NCBI GenBank assembly: GCA_003576685.1
Contig: QOZR01000016.1
Location: 1-64,000, forward strand
From: Virgifigura deserti
GTDB taxonomy: Bacteria; Pseudomonadota; Alphaproteobacteria; Dongiales; Dongiaceae
Direction: 5' to 3'
DNA length: 64,000 bases
Shown: one piece after another, positions 30,948 through 39,079 of the stretch
Layout of the letters: each line of letters starts with the position of its first letter
Numbering within the stretch: the stretch's first letter is position 1
Notes under the pieces: model-generated
Told to the model about the DNA's origin: nothing
Seen by the model: only the letters and a program-made list of their open reading frames with translations
Databases searched by the model: none
Program-made: the position numbers and the translations under genes

Positions 30948-32216
30948 TCAGCCTGGCGCCATCCTGCCGGCGGACTGCCAGCGAACGACCGGCAGGACGA
31001 GGAGGATGGCCAGGCCGATATAGGCCAGGCAAAGAAGCGCAACCGCCTCCATCGAAATTCCGCGGTCGATCATCCAGCCGATGGAGACTGGCGACAGGGC
31101 GCTCGACAACACTGCCAGCGCCGCAGCGAGAGCGCGGATCGCGCCGAGATGGAGAACGCCGTACAGCTCCGCCCAGACGGCCGTCACGATGGTCGCCGTC
31201 ATGCCCGAGGTGACGCCCATCGCCATCAGATAGATCAGCGCGGCGCCGGGATGATCGAAGAACCAGAGAACCAGCAAGGCGCAGGCCAGCGGCATCAGGA
31301 AATAGGGCAGCAGCCGGACCGCGCCGATGCGATCGACGAGCGATCCGGTCTGGAGGACGGCGATCCCCTGGGCGACGGCGAAGCCGACGAAGCAGCTCGC
31401 CACCCAGGCCATGCTCCATCCCTTGGACTGCGCCAGATGGACCTGATGAAAGAACAGGCCGGTCACGATGAAGGACGGCGCCAGCGCGGCGGGCAGAATC
31501 AGATAGAAGCGCGGATCGCCCAGCATCTGCCGCCGCGACCATGACGCACTTCCGCCGGCGGTGTCCTGCGCCGTGCCCTGCATCCGGTCGCGGAGCCCGC
31601 GGTCGCGCGCCGCATGTCCTTTGAGCAGCCAGAGCAGGATCGGCACGAGGACCGTCGCCAAGATCACGCCGATCGCGATCCAGCTCTCCCGCCAGCCGAG
31701 CGCCGCGATCGACAGCACGGCCACCGTCGGGAAGAGAGCCTCGCCCGCCGGATAGCCGAACGAGGCGATGCTGATCGCCTTGCCCCGCCCCGACTCGAAA
31801 TACCGTGCCATGCTGGTCATCGCGACATGCGACATCAGCCCCTGCCCGGTCAGGCGAAGCATGAAGATCGCCAGGCCGAGCATGACCGTCGAGACGACGC
31901 CAGCCATGAGCAGACAGGCGGCGACGATGCCGACGCCGACGAAAGCGCTGTAGATCCGTAGATCGAGCTGGTCGATCTTGCGTCCGAGCCAGATCAGACT
32001 GAACCCGCTGACCAGCGTGGCGGCGGAATACAATGCTCCGAAATCGCCATCCGAGAGGGCGAACTCGGCGCGAATCTCGCCGCTGAACAGGGAAATGAAA
32101 AAGGTCTGGCCGAAGCTGGAGCAGAAGGCGGCGAGGAAGCCGAAGGCAAGAAGCCGGCGGTTCTCGACGGCAAAGGTCCAGTAGGTTGAATTGCGGTCTC
32201 TGCCGAGGGTGACCAC
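30948..32216 (-). CDS. MFS transporter
   Basis: The protein has 422 residues with about 12 membrane helices. The first half has SLIWLGRKIDQLDLR, the family's conserved loop 2-3 (GRxxDxxxxR-like), and an RLTGQGLMSHVAMTSMARYFESGRGKAISI segment. The second half begins after a loop at about 205-225 (RDRMQGTAQDTAGG). GTG start with only a weak ribosome-binding site. It shares its direction with the DadA-like gene upstream, separated by repeat copy 3. A role in carboxylate or amino-acid-derivative transport is possible, but the substrate is not evident. Confidence 0.85.
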   Translation of the reverse strand: MVTLGRDRNSTYWTFAVENRRLLAFGFLAAFCSSFGQTFFISLFSGEIRAEFALSDGDFGALYSAATLVSGFSLIWLGRKIDQLDLRIYSAFVGVGIVAACLLMAGVVSTVMLGLAIFMLRLTGQGLMSHVAMTSMARYFESGRGKAISIASFGYPAGEALFPTVAVLSIAALGWRESWIAIGVILATVLVPILLWLLKGHAARDRGLRDRMQGTAQDTAGGSASWSRRQMLGDPRFYLILPAALAPSFIVTGLFFHQVHLAQSKGWSMAWVASCFVGFAVAQGIAVLQTGSLVDRIGAVRLLPYFLMPLACALLVLWFFDHPGAALIYLMAMGVTSGMTATIVTAVWAELYGVLHLGAIRALAAALAVLSSALSPVSIGWMIDRGISMEAVALLCLAYIGLAILLVLPVVRWQSAGRMAPG

Positions 32217-32243
32217 GGGATTTCGCTTTCTGACGGTGGAGCC

Positions 32244-32310
32244 GAAGCCCCCACCCTCCCGCTTGCGCGGGTCCCTCCCTCCCCCAGTTTTGCTGGGGAG
32301 GGCGGGGGGC
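32244..32310. repeat. Interspersed GC-rich hairpin repeat, copy 3
   Basis: GAAGCCCCCACCCTCCCGC is identical to copy 1 in its first 19 bases, followed by a variant centre and right arm GGGAGGGCGGGGGGC. It lies between the minus-strand DadA-like and MFS genes. Confidence 0.75.
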
Positions 32311-32314
32311 TTAT

Positions 32315-33568
32315 TTAGAACCGATCGACCCGATAAGACCTCATATCGACGCCCGGATCGCGGCCCGCGACGAGATCGCCGATCAGGCGGCCCGTCTGGG
32401 CGCCTAGCGTCAGGCCGATATGGCCGTGGCCGAAGCCGAAGAAAGCGTTGCGGCAGCGGTCGGAGCCGCTGATCACCGGTACGGAATCAGGCATCGATGG
32501 GCGGAAGCCCATCCATTTCGTGGCGCCAGCCTCGTTCAGGCCGGGGAACATGCGACGGCCGCGGGTCAGCAGCATGTCGGCTCGGGCATAGTTCGGCGCC
32601 GCGTCGAGGCCGCCCAGTTCCACCGTGCCGGCGAGGCGCAGGCCATGCTCCAGCGGCGTCACGGCGAAGCTGTGATCGCCGGAATAGATCGGCATTCGCG
32701 GCGCCACGCCGGAGTCGGGAAGCATCACGTGATAACCGCGCTCGGTGTCGAGCGGCACCCGGTGGCCGAGCTGGCGCGTCAATTCCTTCGACCAGGCACC
32801 GGCGGCGACGACCACCGCATCGATCGCGTGCCGGCCGGCGTCCGTGCGCAGATGCGTCGCCCGGCCATCGGCGATATCGAAGCCCGTCGCCGCCTCGCGC
32901 AGCAGCGTGCCGCCATTGCGGACGAAGTCCTCGGCCAGCGAGACGACCAACCGGAAATTATTCACGACATAGGCGTTCTCGGGATAGAACACCGCATGTT
33001 TGTAGATCGGCGCGAGGGCCGGCTCGAATTGCCGGATTTCCTCGGGCTTCAGGAACTCCATCCGCACGCCGCGGCGGCGCTGCAGCTCCAGATCCGCCCG
33101 GGCACCGGCGAATTTCGCTTCCGATTCATAGACGCCGAGCCAACCGGTGCGCCGGATCATCTCCTCGATCCCGGCGCTCTTCACCAGTGGCAGATAGGCC
33201 TCGATGGAGTCGGCCAGCAGGGCGCGCAGCGCGATCGAGATCGCCTCCACGCGGGCCGGCCGGCTCGCCAGCACGAAGCGCGTCAGCCAGGGCGCCAGCC
33301 GCGGCAGATATGCCCAGCGGATCGCCAGCGGCCCCAGCGGGTCGGCCAGCATGCCCGGCACGCGCCAGACGATCCCCGGCGTCGCGACCGGCACGCAGGA
33401 CTCCACGGCAAGGACGCTGGCATTGCCCTTCGAGGTGCCCTCGCCGGGCCCACGGGGATCGACCAGCGTCACCCGGTGGCCGTCACGCTGCAGATAGAGC
33501 GCGGCGCAGACGCCGACGATGCCGGCGCCGATCACGGCGACATGACGCAGGCCGGCAGTGCTGTTCAT
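32315..33568 (-). CDS. DadA-like FAD-dependent D-amino acid dehydrogenase
   Basis: The protein has 417 residues. The N-terminus has VAVIGAGIVGVCAALYLQRDGH (FAD ADP-binding) and LVDPRGPGEGTSKGNASVLA, the DadA-type signature. The C-terminus has KWMGFRPSMPDSVPVISGS and GFGHGHIGLTLGAQTGRLIGDLV. Family members oxidise D-amino acids to 2-oxo acids and pass electrons to quinone. No exporter or racemase is adjacent. The gene starts a minus-strand pair with the MFS carrier, which could import its substrate; this is inference. Confidence 0.88.
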   Translation of the reverse strand: MNSTAGLRHVAVIGAGIVGVCAALYLQRDGHRVTLVDPRGPGEGTSKGNASVLAVESCVPVATPGIVWRVPGMLADPLGPLAIRWAYLPRLAPWLTRFVLASRPARVEAISIALRALLADSIEAYLPLVKSAGIEEMIRRTGWLGVYESEAKFAGARADLELQRRRGVRMEFLKPEEIRQFEPALAPIYKHAVFYPENAYVVNNFRLVVSLAEDFVRNGGTLLREAATGFDIADGRATHLRTDAGRHAIDAVVVAAGAWSKELTRQLGHRVPLDTERGYHVMLPDSGVAPRMPIYSGDHSFAVTPLEHGLRLAGTVELGGLDAAPNYARADMLLTRGRRMFPGLNEAGATKWMGFRPSMPDSVPVISGSDRCRNAFFGFGHGHIGLTLGAQTGRLIGDLVAGRDPGVDMRSYRVDRF

Positions 33569-33634
33569 CGGTGGAGGGTCCTCGGTCAGGGAATCGTCTA
33601 TCCCCTCTCCGGGTAGACGAAGGCCGGACGGGAA

Positions 33635-34405
33635 TCAAGAGGCGGCGTTGCGCAGCCGCTGAATGAACCGCTCGCGGGCGGCGGGCGCCTGGCTCGCCGC
33701 TCCCGCACCACCCGGTGAATGGCTGAAGACGTGCCGGTCGAGGAAGAAGCCGGTCAGCCGGAGTCCGGCCAGCACCGCCGGAGCATCCGCCGGCTCCGCC
33801 GTCTCCGCCGCAAGGAAGGCCGGAAGCGGCAGAAGCTGATCGCGGTAGGGCGCGCCGGCCGTGGCGGAGACGGCGCGGCCGGTCTTCGGCGAGACATAGG
33901 CCAGTTCCTCCCGGCTCCCGGTCGCCGCGCAGCAGGACAGGTCGAGCCCGAACCCGAGATCGGCGAGGAGCGCCAGCTCCCAACGCACATAGTCCGCCGA
34001 CCAGCGCGCGGCGATTCCCTGATCGGATGGCGAGGTCTCCAGGGTTTCGAGCAGCTCCCGCAGGCCGTCATAGGCCCGCGGATGCGGCTCGCGCTCGGGC
34101 AGGCTGGCATCGGCCACGGCGGTCGCCGCGGTCAGTGCCGACAACCGCAGCGGATCGTCGAGCACCGCCGCCGCATAGCTTTCGAGAAGCTCGCAGCTGA
34201 AGTGACCGAGATGCTCGGCCAGCCGCGCGCGCCACGCCGCCTGCACCCGATTGCCGACCTCGAACAGCCCGCGGGCGCGCCGGCTCGCCCCGCCATGCAC
34301 CAGCCCGGCATGCCGGCCATGCTCGCGCGTCAGCAGGATGACGACGGCGCCGCTTTCGCCGTGACGCCGTGCCGACAGGACGATGCCTTCGTCGGACCAT
34401 TCCAT
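33635..34405 (-). CDS. recO: DNA repair protein RecO
   Basis: The protein has 256 residues. It begins MEWSDEGIVLSARRHGESGAVVILLTREHGRHAGLVHG, the typical RecO OB-fold start, and contains the helical domain with LALLADLGFGLDLSCCAATG, where many RecO proteins have a zinc-binding Cys set. It loads RecA with RecR/RecF at ssDNA gaps. The ATG at 34405 is chosen; a longer frame runs into a palindromic repeat. It is the last gene of the lepB-rnc-era-recO run, 149 nt after era. Confidence 0.93.
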   Translation of the reverse strand: MEWSDEGIVLSARRHGESGAVVILLTREHGRHAGLVHGGASRRARGLFEVGNRVQAAWRARLAEHLGHFSCELLESYAAAVLDDPLRLSALTAATAVADASLPEREPHPRAYDGLRELLETLETSPSDQGIAARWSADYVRWELALLADLGFGLDLSCCAATGSREELAYVSPKTGRAVSATAGAPYRDQLLPLPAFLAAETAEPADAPAVLAGLRLTGFFLDRHVFSHSPGGAGAASQAPAARERFIQRLRNAAS

Positions 34406-34452
34406 GGGCGAAGCCTGTCCTTGCCTTCTCGGAAGTGTAACGATTATCCACC

Positions 34453-34515
34453 TTGTCACCCGCGGGCTTGACCCGCAGGTCCAGTGGACGCCCGGGTCAA
34501 GCCCGGGCATGACAA
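34453..34515. repeat. Alphaproteobacterial intergenic palindrome between era and recO
   Basis: The element has arms TTGTCACCCGCGGGCTTGAC and GTCAAGCCCGGGCATGACAA around a centre with TCCAGTGGA. It belongs to the common CCCGGGTCAAGCCCGGG type of repeats spread between alphaproteobacterial genes. It probably forms an RNA hairpin between era and recO. Confidence 0.85.
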
Positions 34516-34554
34516 CCTAAAATAGGCGCCCGCCGGTCCGGGACCTAGACCACC

Positions 34555-35499
34555 TCAAACGTCGTAATCGAGGCCCATCTCGCGGAAGCGGGCCGGGTCC
34601 TCGAGCCATTTCTCACGGACCTTCACGTACAGGAAGAGGTGGACCCTGCGGCCGAGCATCTCTTCGAGTTCCGCCTGAGCCGCCGCCCGGACCGCCTTGA
34701 TCCGCTGGCCGTTCTTGCCGAGCACGATCGCCTTCTGGTTGTCGCGCTGAACGAAGATCACCTGCTGCAGCTTGACGCTGCCATCCTTGAAATCCTCCCA
34801 GGTTTCGCTCTCGACGGTGAGGGCGTAGGGGAGCTCCTGGTGGAGCTGGCGGAAAAGATGCTCGCGGGTGATCTCGGCGGCGAGCAGCCGGCTCGGCATG
34901 TCGGAGAGCTGATCCTCCGGGAAATGCCACGGTCCGGGTGGCACGCGCGCGGCCAGCGCGTTCCGCAGGTCCTCGACGCCGTCGCCATTCTCGGCCGAGA
35001 TCATGAAGATGTCGGTGAAGATGCCCTCGGCATCGAACTGGCCGGCCAGCGCCAGCAGCTTCTCGCGCTTGATCAGGTCGACCTTGTTCAGCGCCAGGAT
35101 CGCCTTCCGCCCGACGTCACGGAGGCCCGCGATGATCCGGGCCGTGTCCGGATCGATGGCGCGGCGGCTGGCGTCCACCAGCAGGACGACCAGATCGGCG
35201 TCCCCGGCGCCGCGCCAGGCCGCCTGCACCATCGCGCGGTCGAGCCGGCGGCGCGGCGCGAAGATGCCGGGCGTGTCGATGAAGATCAGCTGCGCCGGAC
35301 CGGCAATACCGATGCCCAGCACGCGACTCCGCGTCGTCTGCACCTTCGGCGAGACGATCGACACCTTCGCTCCGACCAGCCGGTTGAGCAGCGTCGACTT
35401 TCCGGCATTCGGGGCGCCCAGCAGGGCGATGAATCCGCAGCGAGGCTCGGCGGCGCTCGGGCTTTCCCCCTCCGACCTGTTTGTCGGCATCTCAGTCAT
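34555..35499 (-). CDS. era: GTPase Era
   Basis: The protein has 314 residues. G motifs are GAPNAGKST (G1, about residue 29), TTRSRV (G2), DTPG (G3), NKVD (G4) and SAENG (G5). The C-terminal KH domain has GKNGQRIKAVRAAAQAEL and ends RVHLFLYVKVREKW. Era helps 30S subunit maturation at the 16S rRNA 3' end. The ATG at 35499 overlaps the rnc stop by 8 bases; a second ATG three codons in is possible. It sits in the conserved rnc-era-recO order. Confidence 0.96.
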   Translation of the reverse strand: MTEMPTNRSEGESPSAAEPRCGFIALLGAPNAGKSTLLNRLVGAKVSIVSPKVQTTRSRVLGIGIAGPAQLIFIDTPGIFAPRRRLDRAMVQAAWRGAGDADLVVLLVDASRRAIDPDTARIIAGLRDVGRKAILALNKVDLIKREKLLALAGQFDAEGIFTDIFMISAENGDGVEDLRNALAARVPPGPWHFPEDQLSDMPSRLLAAEITREHLFRQLHQELPYALTVESETWEDFKDGSVKLQQVIFVQRDNQKAIVLGKNGQRIKAVRAAAQAELEEMLGRRVHLFLYVKVREKWLEDPARFREMGLDYDV

Positions 35500-36220
35500 T
35501 TCGCGCGGCCACCAATTGTGTCAGCAAGGTCTCCGCGGCGATCTGCTCGGCGGCACGCTTCGAGCGCCCGGTCCCGGTCGCCGGCGCCTGCCCCTGCACC
35601 TGCACCTCGACGGCGAACAGCGGCTCATGCGGCGGCCCTTCGGTCCGCACCGTCCGATAGACCGGCAGCGGGAGGCCCGCCCCTTGCGCCCATTCCTGGA
35701 GCGCCGTCTTGGCATCCTGCGGCGGCCGGAGATCCTCCGCCATCAGCGGTTCCCAATAGCGCCGCACGAAATCGGCCGCCGCCTCCAGCCCGCCATCCAG
35801 ATAGAGCGCGCCGATCACCGCCTCGCAGGCATCGGCCAGCAGGGTTCGACTTTCTCGCCCGCCTGCCTCCATCTCGCCACGTGAAAGCAGCAGGTGACGG
35901 CCGAGATCGACCGCCTGGGCGACCCGCGCCAGGCTCTCCCGCCGCACCAGCATCGCGAACCGCTTGGCCAGCGCGCCTTCATTCTCGTCGGTAAAACGAC
36001 GAAACAGCAGATCGGCGATGACGAGCCCAAGAACCCGGTCGCCGAGAAACTCCAGCCGCTCGTAACCGTCCTGTCCGCGCTCCCGCTGCCGCGCCGCGGC
36101 GCCGATCGCGCTCGGATGGGTGAGCGCCCGGCGCAGCAGGTCGGGCTGCGCGAAGCGGTGGCCGAGCGCCTCGGTCAGGGCTGCGCCATCTTCGGCGGGG
36201 ACGGAGGCGTGATGACTCAC
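35492..36220 (-). CDS. rnc: Ribonuclease III
   Basis: The protein has 242 residues. The RNase III signature ERLEFLGDRVLGLVIADLL carries the catalytic acidic residues, and LADACEAVIGALYLDGG holds the second metal-binding pair. A dsRNA-binding domain follows (DAKTALQEWAQGAGLPLPVY to the end). It cuts double-stranded RNA in rRNA processing and regulation. The GTG at 36220 overlaps the lepB stop as GTGA, so a longer frame to 36265 is rejected. It is coupled to lepB and era. Confidence 0.95.
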   Translation of the reverse strand: MSHHASVPAEDGAALTEALGHRFAQPDLLRRALTHPSAIGAAARQRERGQDGYERLEFLGDRVLGLVIADLLFRRFTDENEGALAKRFAMLVRRESLARVAQAVDLGRHLLLSRGEMEAGGRESRTLLADACEAVIGALYLDGGLEAAADFVRRYWEPLMAEDLRPPQDAKTALQEWAQGAGLPLPVYRTVRTEGPPHEPLFAVEVQVQGQAPATGTGRSKRAAEQIAAETLLTQLVAARND

Positions 36221-36966
36221 TCTATCGCGTCCAGCAATCGGTCGAAACGCGTGGCCGGAAGCCATTTCCAGATCTCCAGCGGGCTGGCATCCCGCGCGGA
36301 ATGCGAATAGAAGATGAACTCGGCCCGGCCGACAAGGTTCTCCGCGGGAATGAAGCCGACCATCGAGGTTCGGCTGTCCTGCGAATTGTCCCGATTGTCG
36401 CCCATCGCGAAATAGTGGCCAGGGGGCACGGTAAAGACGGGAGTGTCGTCGAGCGCGGCATGGTCGCTCCGCTCGATGATGTAATGGGATTTGCCGTTTG
36501 GCAGCGTCTCCTCATATAGATCAACCGTCTCCCTCATTTCGATCATGCCGATTCCCGCATCGATCATATAGTCGTCGATCAGCGTCCGCTCCACGGGCTC
36601 GCCATTGATGTGGAGCACGCCCTCGCGAACCTGGATGCGGTCGCCAGGCAGTCCGACGATGCGTTTGATGTAATCGGTCTTGCCGTCGGTCGGCAGCTTG
36701 AAGACGGCGACATCGCCCCGCTCCGGCGGCGATTCGAAGATCCGTCCCTCGAACAGCGGCAGGCCGAAGGGTAGCGAGTAGCGGCTGTAGCCATAGGAGA
36801 ATTTCGAGACGAACAGGAAGTCGCCGACCAGCAGCGTTGGGATCATCGACCCGGAGGGAATGTTGAACGGCTCATAGGCGAACGCCCGGACCACAACAGC
36901 GATCAGGACCGCGTAGATCACCGTCCGGATGGTGTCCAGCACGCCGCCGGATTTACGCTTTGACAT
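36217..36966 (-). CDS. lepB: Signal peptidase I
   Basis: The protein has 249 residues. An N-terminal membrane helix (TVIYAVLIAVVVRAF) precedes the catalytic Ser in PSGSMIPTLLVGD and the general-base Lys in DYIKRIVGLPGD. Box E reads GDNRDNSQDSR. It removes Sec signal peptides at the periplasmic face of the inner membrane. The ATG at 36966 has AGGTGG eight bases upstream; an in-frame GTG at 36978 is the alternative. It starts the tightly overlapping lepB-rnc-era cluster. Confidence 0.95.
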   Translation of the reverse strand: MSKRKSGGVLDTIRTVIYAVLIAVVVRAFAYEPFNIPSGSMIPTLLVGDFLFVSKFSYGYSRYSLPFGLPLFEGRIFESPPERGDVAVFKLPTDGKTDYIKRIVGLPGDRIQVREGVLHINGEPVERTLIDDYMIDAGIGMIEMRETVDLYEETLPNGKSHYIIERSDHAALDDTPVFTVPPGHYFAMGDNRDNSQDSRTSMVGFIPAENLVGRAEFIFYSHSARDASPLEIWKWLPATRFDRLLDAIE

Positions 36967-37077
36967 TAAAGAAGCCACCTAAATATATACCTCATACGAA
37001 AACTGATGAAGCGAACGAGGCTCAAGCGAGGCGGCTCTCCCGAGGCCTCGACCGGCGCCGATCGCCGGGCACGCGCC

Positions 37078-37497
37078 TCAACCGGACGGATCCGGAGTTG
37101 CTGACGGGATTGCCGAAATGATCACGATGGCCTGAGCAAGGGGGTGATCGTCGGTGATGGTCAGATCGATCTGCGCCACCATGCCCTTTGGCGTGATCGC
37201 GGACAGCCGCTCCGCGGCGCCGCCGGTCAGCGCCAGGGTCGGCTTCCCCGAGGGCAGGTTCACGACCCCCATGTCGCGCCAGAAAACGCCATTGTTCAGC
37301 CCGGTGCCGAGCGCCTTCGCGCAAGCCTCCTTCGCGGCGAAACGCTTGGCATAGCTGGCGGCGCGGTTGCGCCGCCGATCGGACTTTCGTTGCTCGACCG
37401 TCGTGAAGACGCGCGCGACGAACCGCTCGCCATAGCGGTCGAGCGTGCGCTCGATCCGGCGAATATCGATCATGTCGTTGCCGAGGCCGAGAATCAT
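37078..37497 (-). CDS. acpS: Holo-[acyl-carrier-protein] synthase
   Basis: The protein has 139 residues. It starts ILGLGNDMIDIRRIERTLDRYGERF with the metal-binding Asp, and has KRFAAKEACAKALGTG, the second motif with the catalytic Glu. It transfers 4'-phosphopantetheine from CoA to ACP. The last 12 residues, rich in Pro and Ser, extend beyond the usual end. It lies 30 nt after pdxJ and 111 nt before lepB in the same direction, the usual alphaproteobacterial order. Confidence 0.94.
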   Translation of the reverse strand: MILGLGNDMIDIRRIERTLDRYGERFVARVFTTVEQRKSDRRRNRAASYAKRFAAKEACAKALGTGLNNGVFWRDMGVVNLPSGKPTLALTGGAAERLSAITPKGMVAQIDLTITDDHPLAQAIVIISAIPSATPDPSG

Positions 37498-37527
37498 GTC
37501 GCGAGGGTCATATCTTGGGGGCCATCT

Positions 37528-38283
37528 TCAGGCGCTTCGCTCGCCGCCAGCCTCGGCTCGCGCCTTATCCATCAGCGCGCGCATGCGGCGAACGGTGCTG
37601 TCGAGCCCGCCGAAGATTGCCTCGCCGATCAGGAAATGCCCGATATTGAGCTCGCTCAGCGTGGCGATCGCCGCGACCGGCCCGACCGTATCGAAGGTCA
37701 GCCCGTGTCCAGCATGGCATTCGAGGCCGATTCGCTCGGCATGGGCAGCCGCCTCGACGAGGCGCCGGAGATGGCGCTCGCGCGCGGCGCCTTCTGCCTC
37801 GCAATAGGTCCCGGTATGCAGTTCGACGATGTCAGCCCCGAGTTCCAGCGAGGCGTCGAGCTGCGCCGCATCCGGCTCCACGAACATCGACACCCGGATT
37901 CCGGCCTCGCGCAGCCGCCGGACGAAGGAGGCCAGATGGTCGCGCCCGCCGGCCACGTCGAGCCCGCCCTCCGTGGTCCGCTCCTCGCGCTTCTCCGGAA
38001 CGAGGCAGGCCGCATGCGGCTTGTGCCGGAGCGCGATCGTCAGCATCTCCTCGGTCGCCGCCATCTCGAAATTGAGCGGCAGGTCGATTTCCCGGATCAG
38101 CCGCTCGATGTCGTCGTCTGAGATATGGCGGCGATCTTCGCGCAGATGCGCGGTGATTCCATCCGCACCCGATTGCGCGGCCAGCCGGGCGGCACGGACC
38201 GGATCCGGGTGGCGCCCGCCGCGGGCATTGCGGATCGTCGCCACATGGTCGATGTTCACTCCGAGACGCAATTGCCGCCTCAT
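37528..38283 (-). CDS. pdxJ: Pyridoxine 5'-phosphate synthase
   Basis: The protein has 251 residues. It begins RLGVNIDHVATIRNARGG, the family hallmark, and carries DGITAHLREDRRHI, VELHTGTYCEAEG and ECHAGHGLTFDTV around the phosphate and substrate sites. It condenses 1-deoxyxylulose 5-phosphate with an aminoacetone phosphate derivative to make pyridoxine 5'-phosphate. The start overlaps the DUF2062 gene stop as ATGA, and GGGAGAG lies upstream; the longer frame to 38493 is rejected. Confidence 0.96.
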   Translation of the reverse strand: MRRQLRLGVNIDHVATIRNARGGRHPDPVRAARLAAQSGADGITAHLREDRRHISDDDIERLIREIDLPLNFEMAATEEMLTIALRHKPHAACLVPEKREERTTEGGLDVAGGRDHLASFVRRLREAGIRVSMFVEPDAAQLDASLELGADIVELHTGTYCEAEGAARERHLRRLVEAAAHAERIGLECHAGHGLTFDTVGPVAAIATLSELNIGHFLIGEAIFGGLDSTVRRMRALMDKARAEAGGERSA

Positions 38284-38882
38284 CGATTGATCTCTCCCGC
38301 CGCCTGGGCTCCTGCCCGGGACGCTGACTCGGACGCTGCCTGGGCCCGGAACGGCCGCTGCCGGCTCCCCCGCCGGGACCGCCGAGCATGCTGATAGGCG
38401 GCGACGGCCGCGCGCACGGGCCAGAAAGTCAGGAACCAGACCACCACCGCCGTCGGCACGCCGCCGACCATCATCGGCAGCAGGACCCGCCACGGATGAT
38501 CAAAGACATAGGTCAGGGTCAGCTCATCGGGCAGATCGCTCACCCAGACCGTCCCCATCATCCAGTGGCCCAGATGATATATCCATAGAAAGATAAATGG
38601 AAATGTCCAAGGATTGCCGATCACGGTCCCCAGCGCCGAGGCGAGGATATTGCCGCGCAGCAGCCAAGCGAGCAGCGCCGCGCCGGCAAAATGGAAGCCG
38701 AGGAGCGGCGTGAAGGAGATCGCCGCCCCGCAGGCGAAGCCGGCGGCGATGCTGGCCGGCGTTCCTGGCAGGCGGCCGACCCGATGGGCGACATAGAGGG
38801 TCGATCGCCGCCAGCCGCGGCTCGGCCACAGGAATTCCTTGAGGCGCCGGATCGGATGGAGTTTCTTGCGGCGGCGAAACAT
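38280..38882 (-). CDS. DUF2062 domain membrane protein
   Basis: The protein has 200 residues. It begins with a basic segment (FRRRKKLHPIRRLKEFLWPSRGWRR) and has the conserved DUF2062 block GTPASIAAGFACGAAISFTPLLGFHF followed by two or three more membrane segments (LGTVIGNPWTFPFIFLWIYHLG). The tail is Arg/Ala-rich. The family has no established function. It overlaps pdxJ by 4 nt. A region with two strong hairpins separates it from relA/spoT upstream. Confidence 0.9.
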   Translation of the reverse strand: MFRRRKKLHPIRRLKEFLWPSRGWRRSTLYVAHRVGRLPGTPASIAAGFACGAAISFTPLLGFHFAGAALLAWLLRGNILASALGTVIGNPWTFPFIFLWIYHLGHWMMGTVWVSDLPDELTLTYVFDHPWRVLLPMMVGGVPTAVVVWFLTFWPVRAAVAAYQHARRSRRGSRQRPFRAQAASESASRAGAQAAGEINR

Positions 38883-38928
38883 CAGAACTCGACGCGGCCG
38901 CTGAACCGGAGAGCCGCGTTAGAAGCCG

Positions 38929-38973
38929 CTCGTGTGATGGTTCCGAAGTTCGGCATCGGAACCATCACACGAG
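38929..38973. repeat. 18-bp perfect inverted repeat with 9-base loop
   Basis: CTCGTGTGATGGTTCCGA (38929-38946) and TCGGAACCATCACACGAG (38956-38973) pair perfectly. It lies between the end of relA/spoT and the start of the DUF2062 gene. There is no T-run, so it may be a transcript-end or processing structure rather than a simple terminator. Confidence 0.85.
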
Positions 38974-38986
38974 TTTCAACAGGTGA

Positions 38987-39034
38987 GTGTCCCGATCGCG
39001 AAATTCGAATGTTCGAATTTCGCGATCGGGACAC
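38987..39034. repeat. 23-bp perfect inverted repeat with 2-base loop
   Basis: The left arm at 38987-39009 starts GTGTCCCGATCGCG and the right arm at 39012-39034 ends CGCGATCGGGACAC; all 23 positions pair around a TG centre. The middle is A/T-rich (AAATTCGAA/TTCGAATTT). Such a long near-cruciform is unusual. It follows the 18-bp hairpin by 13 bases in the relA/DUF2062 gap. Confidence 0.9.
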
Positions 39035-39079
39035 TGGCATGACAAAAGAAAAGCGCGCTGAACGCATTCCGATACGCCC

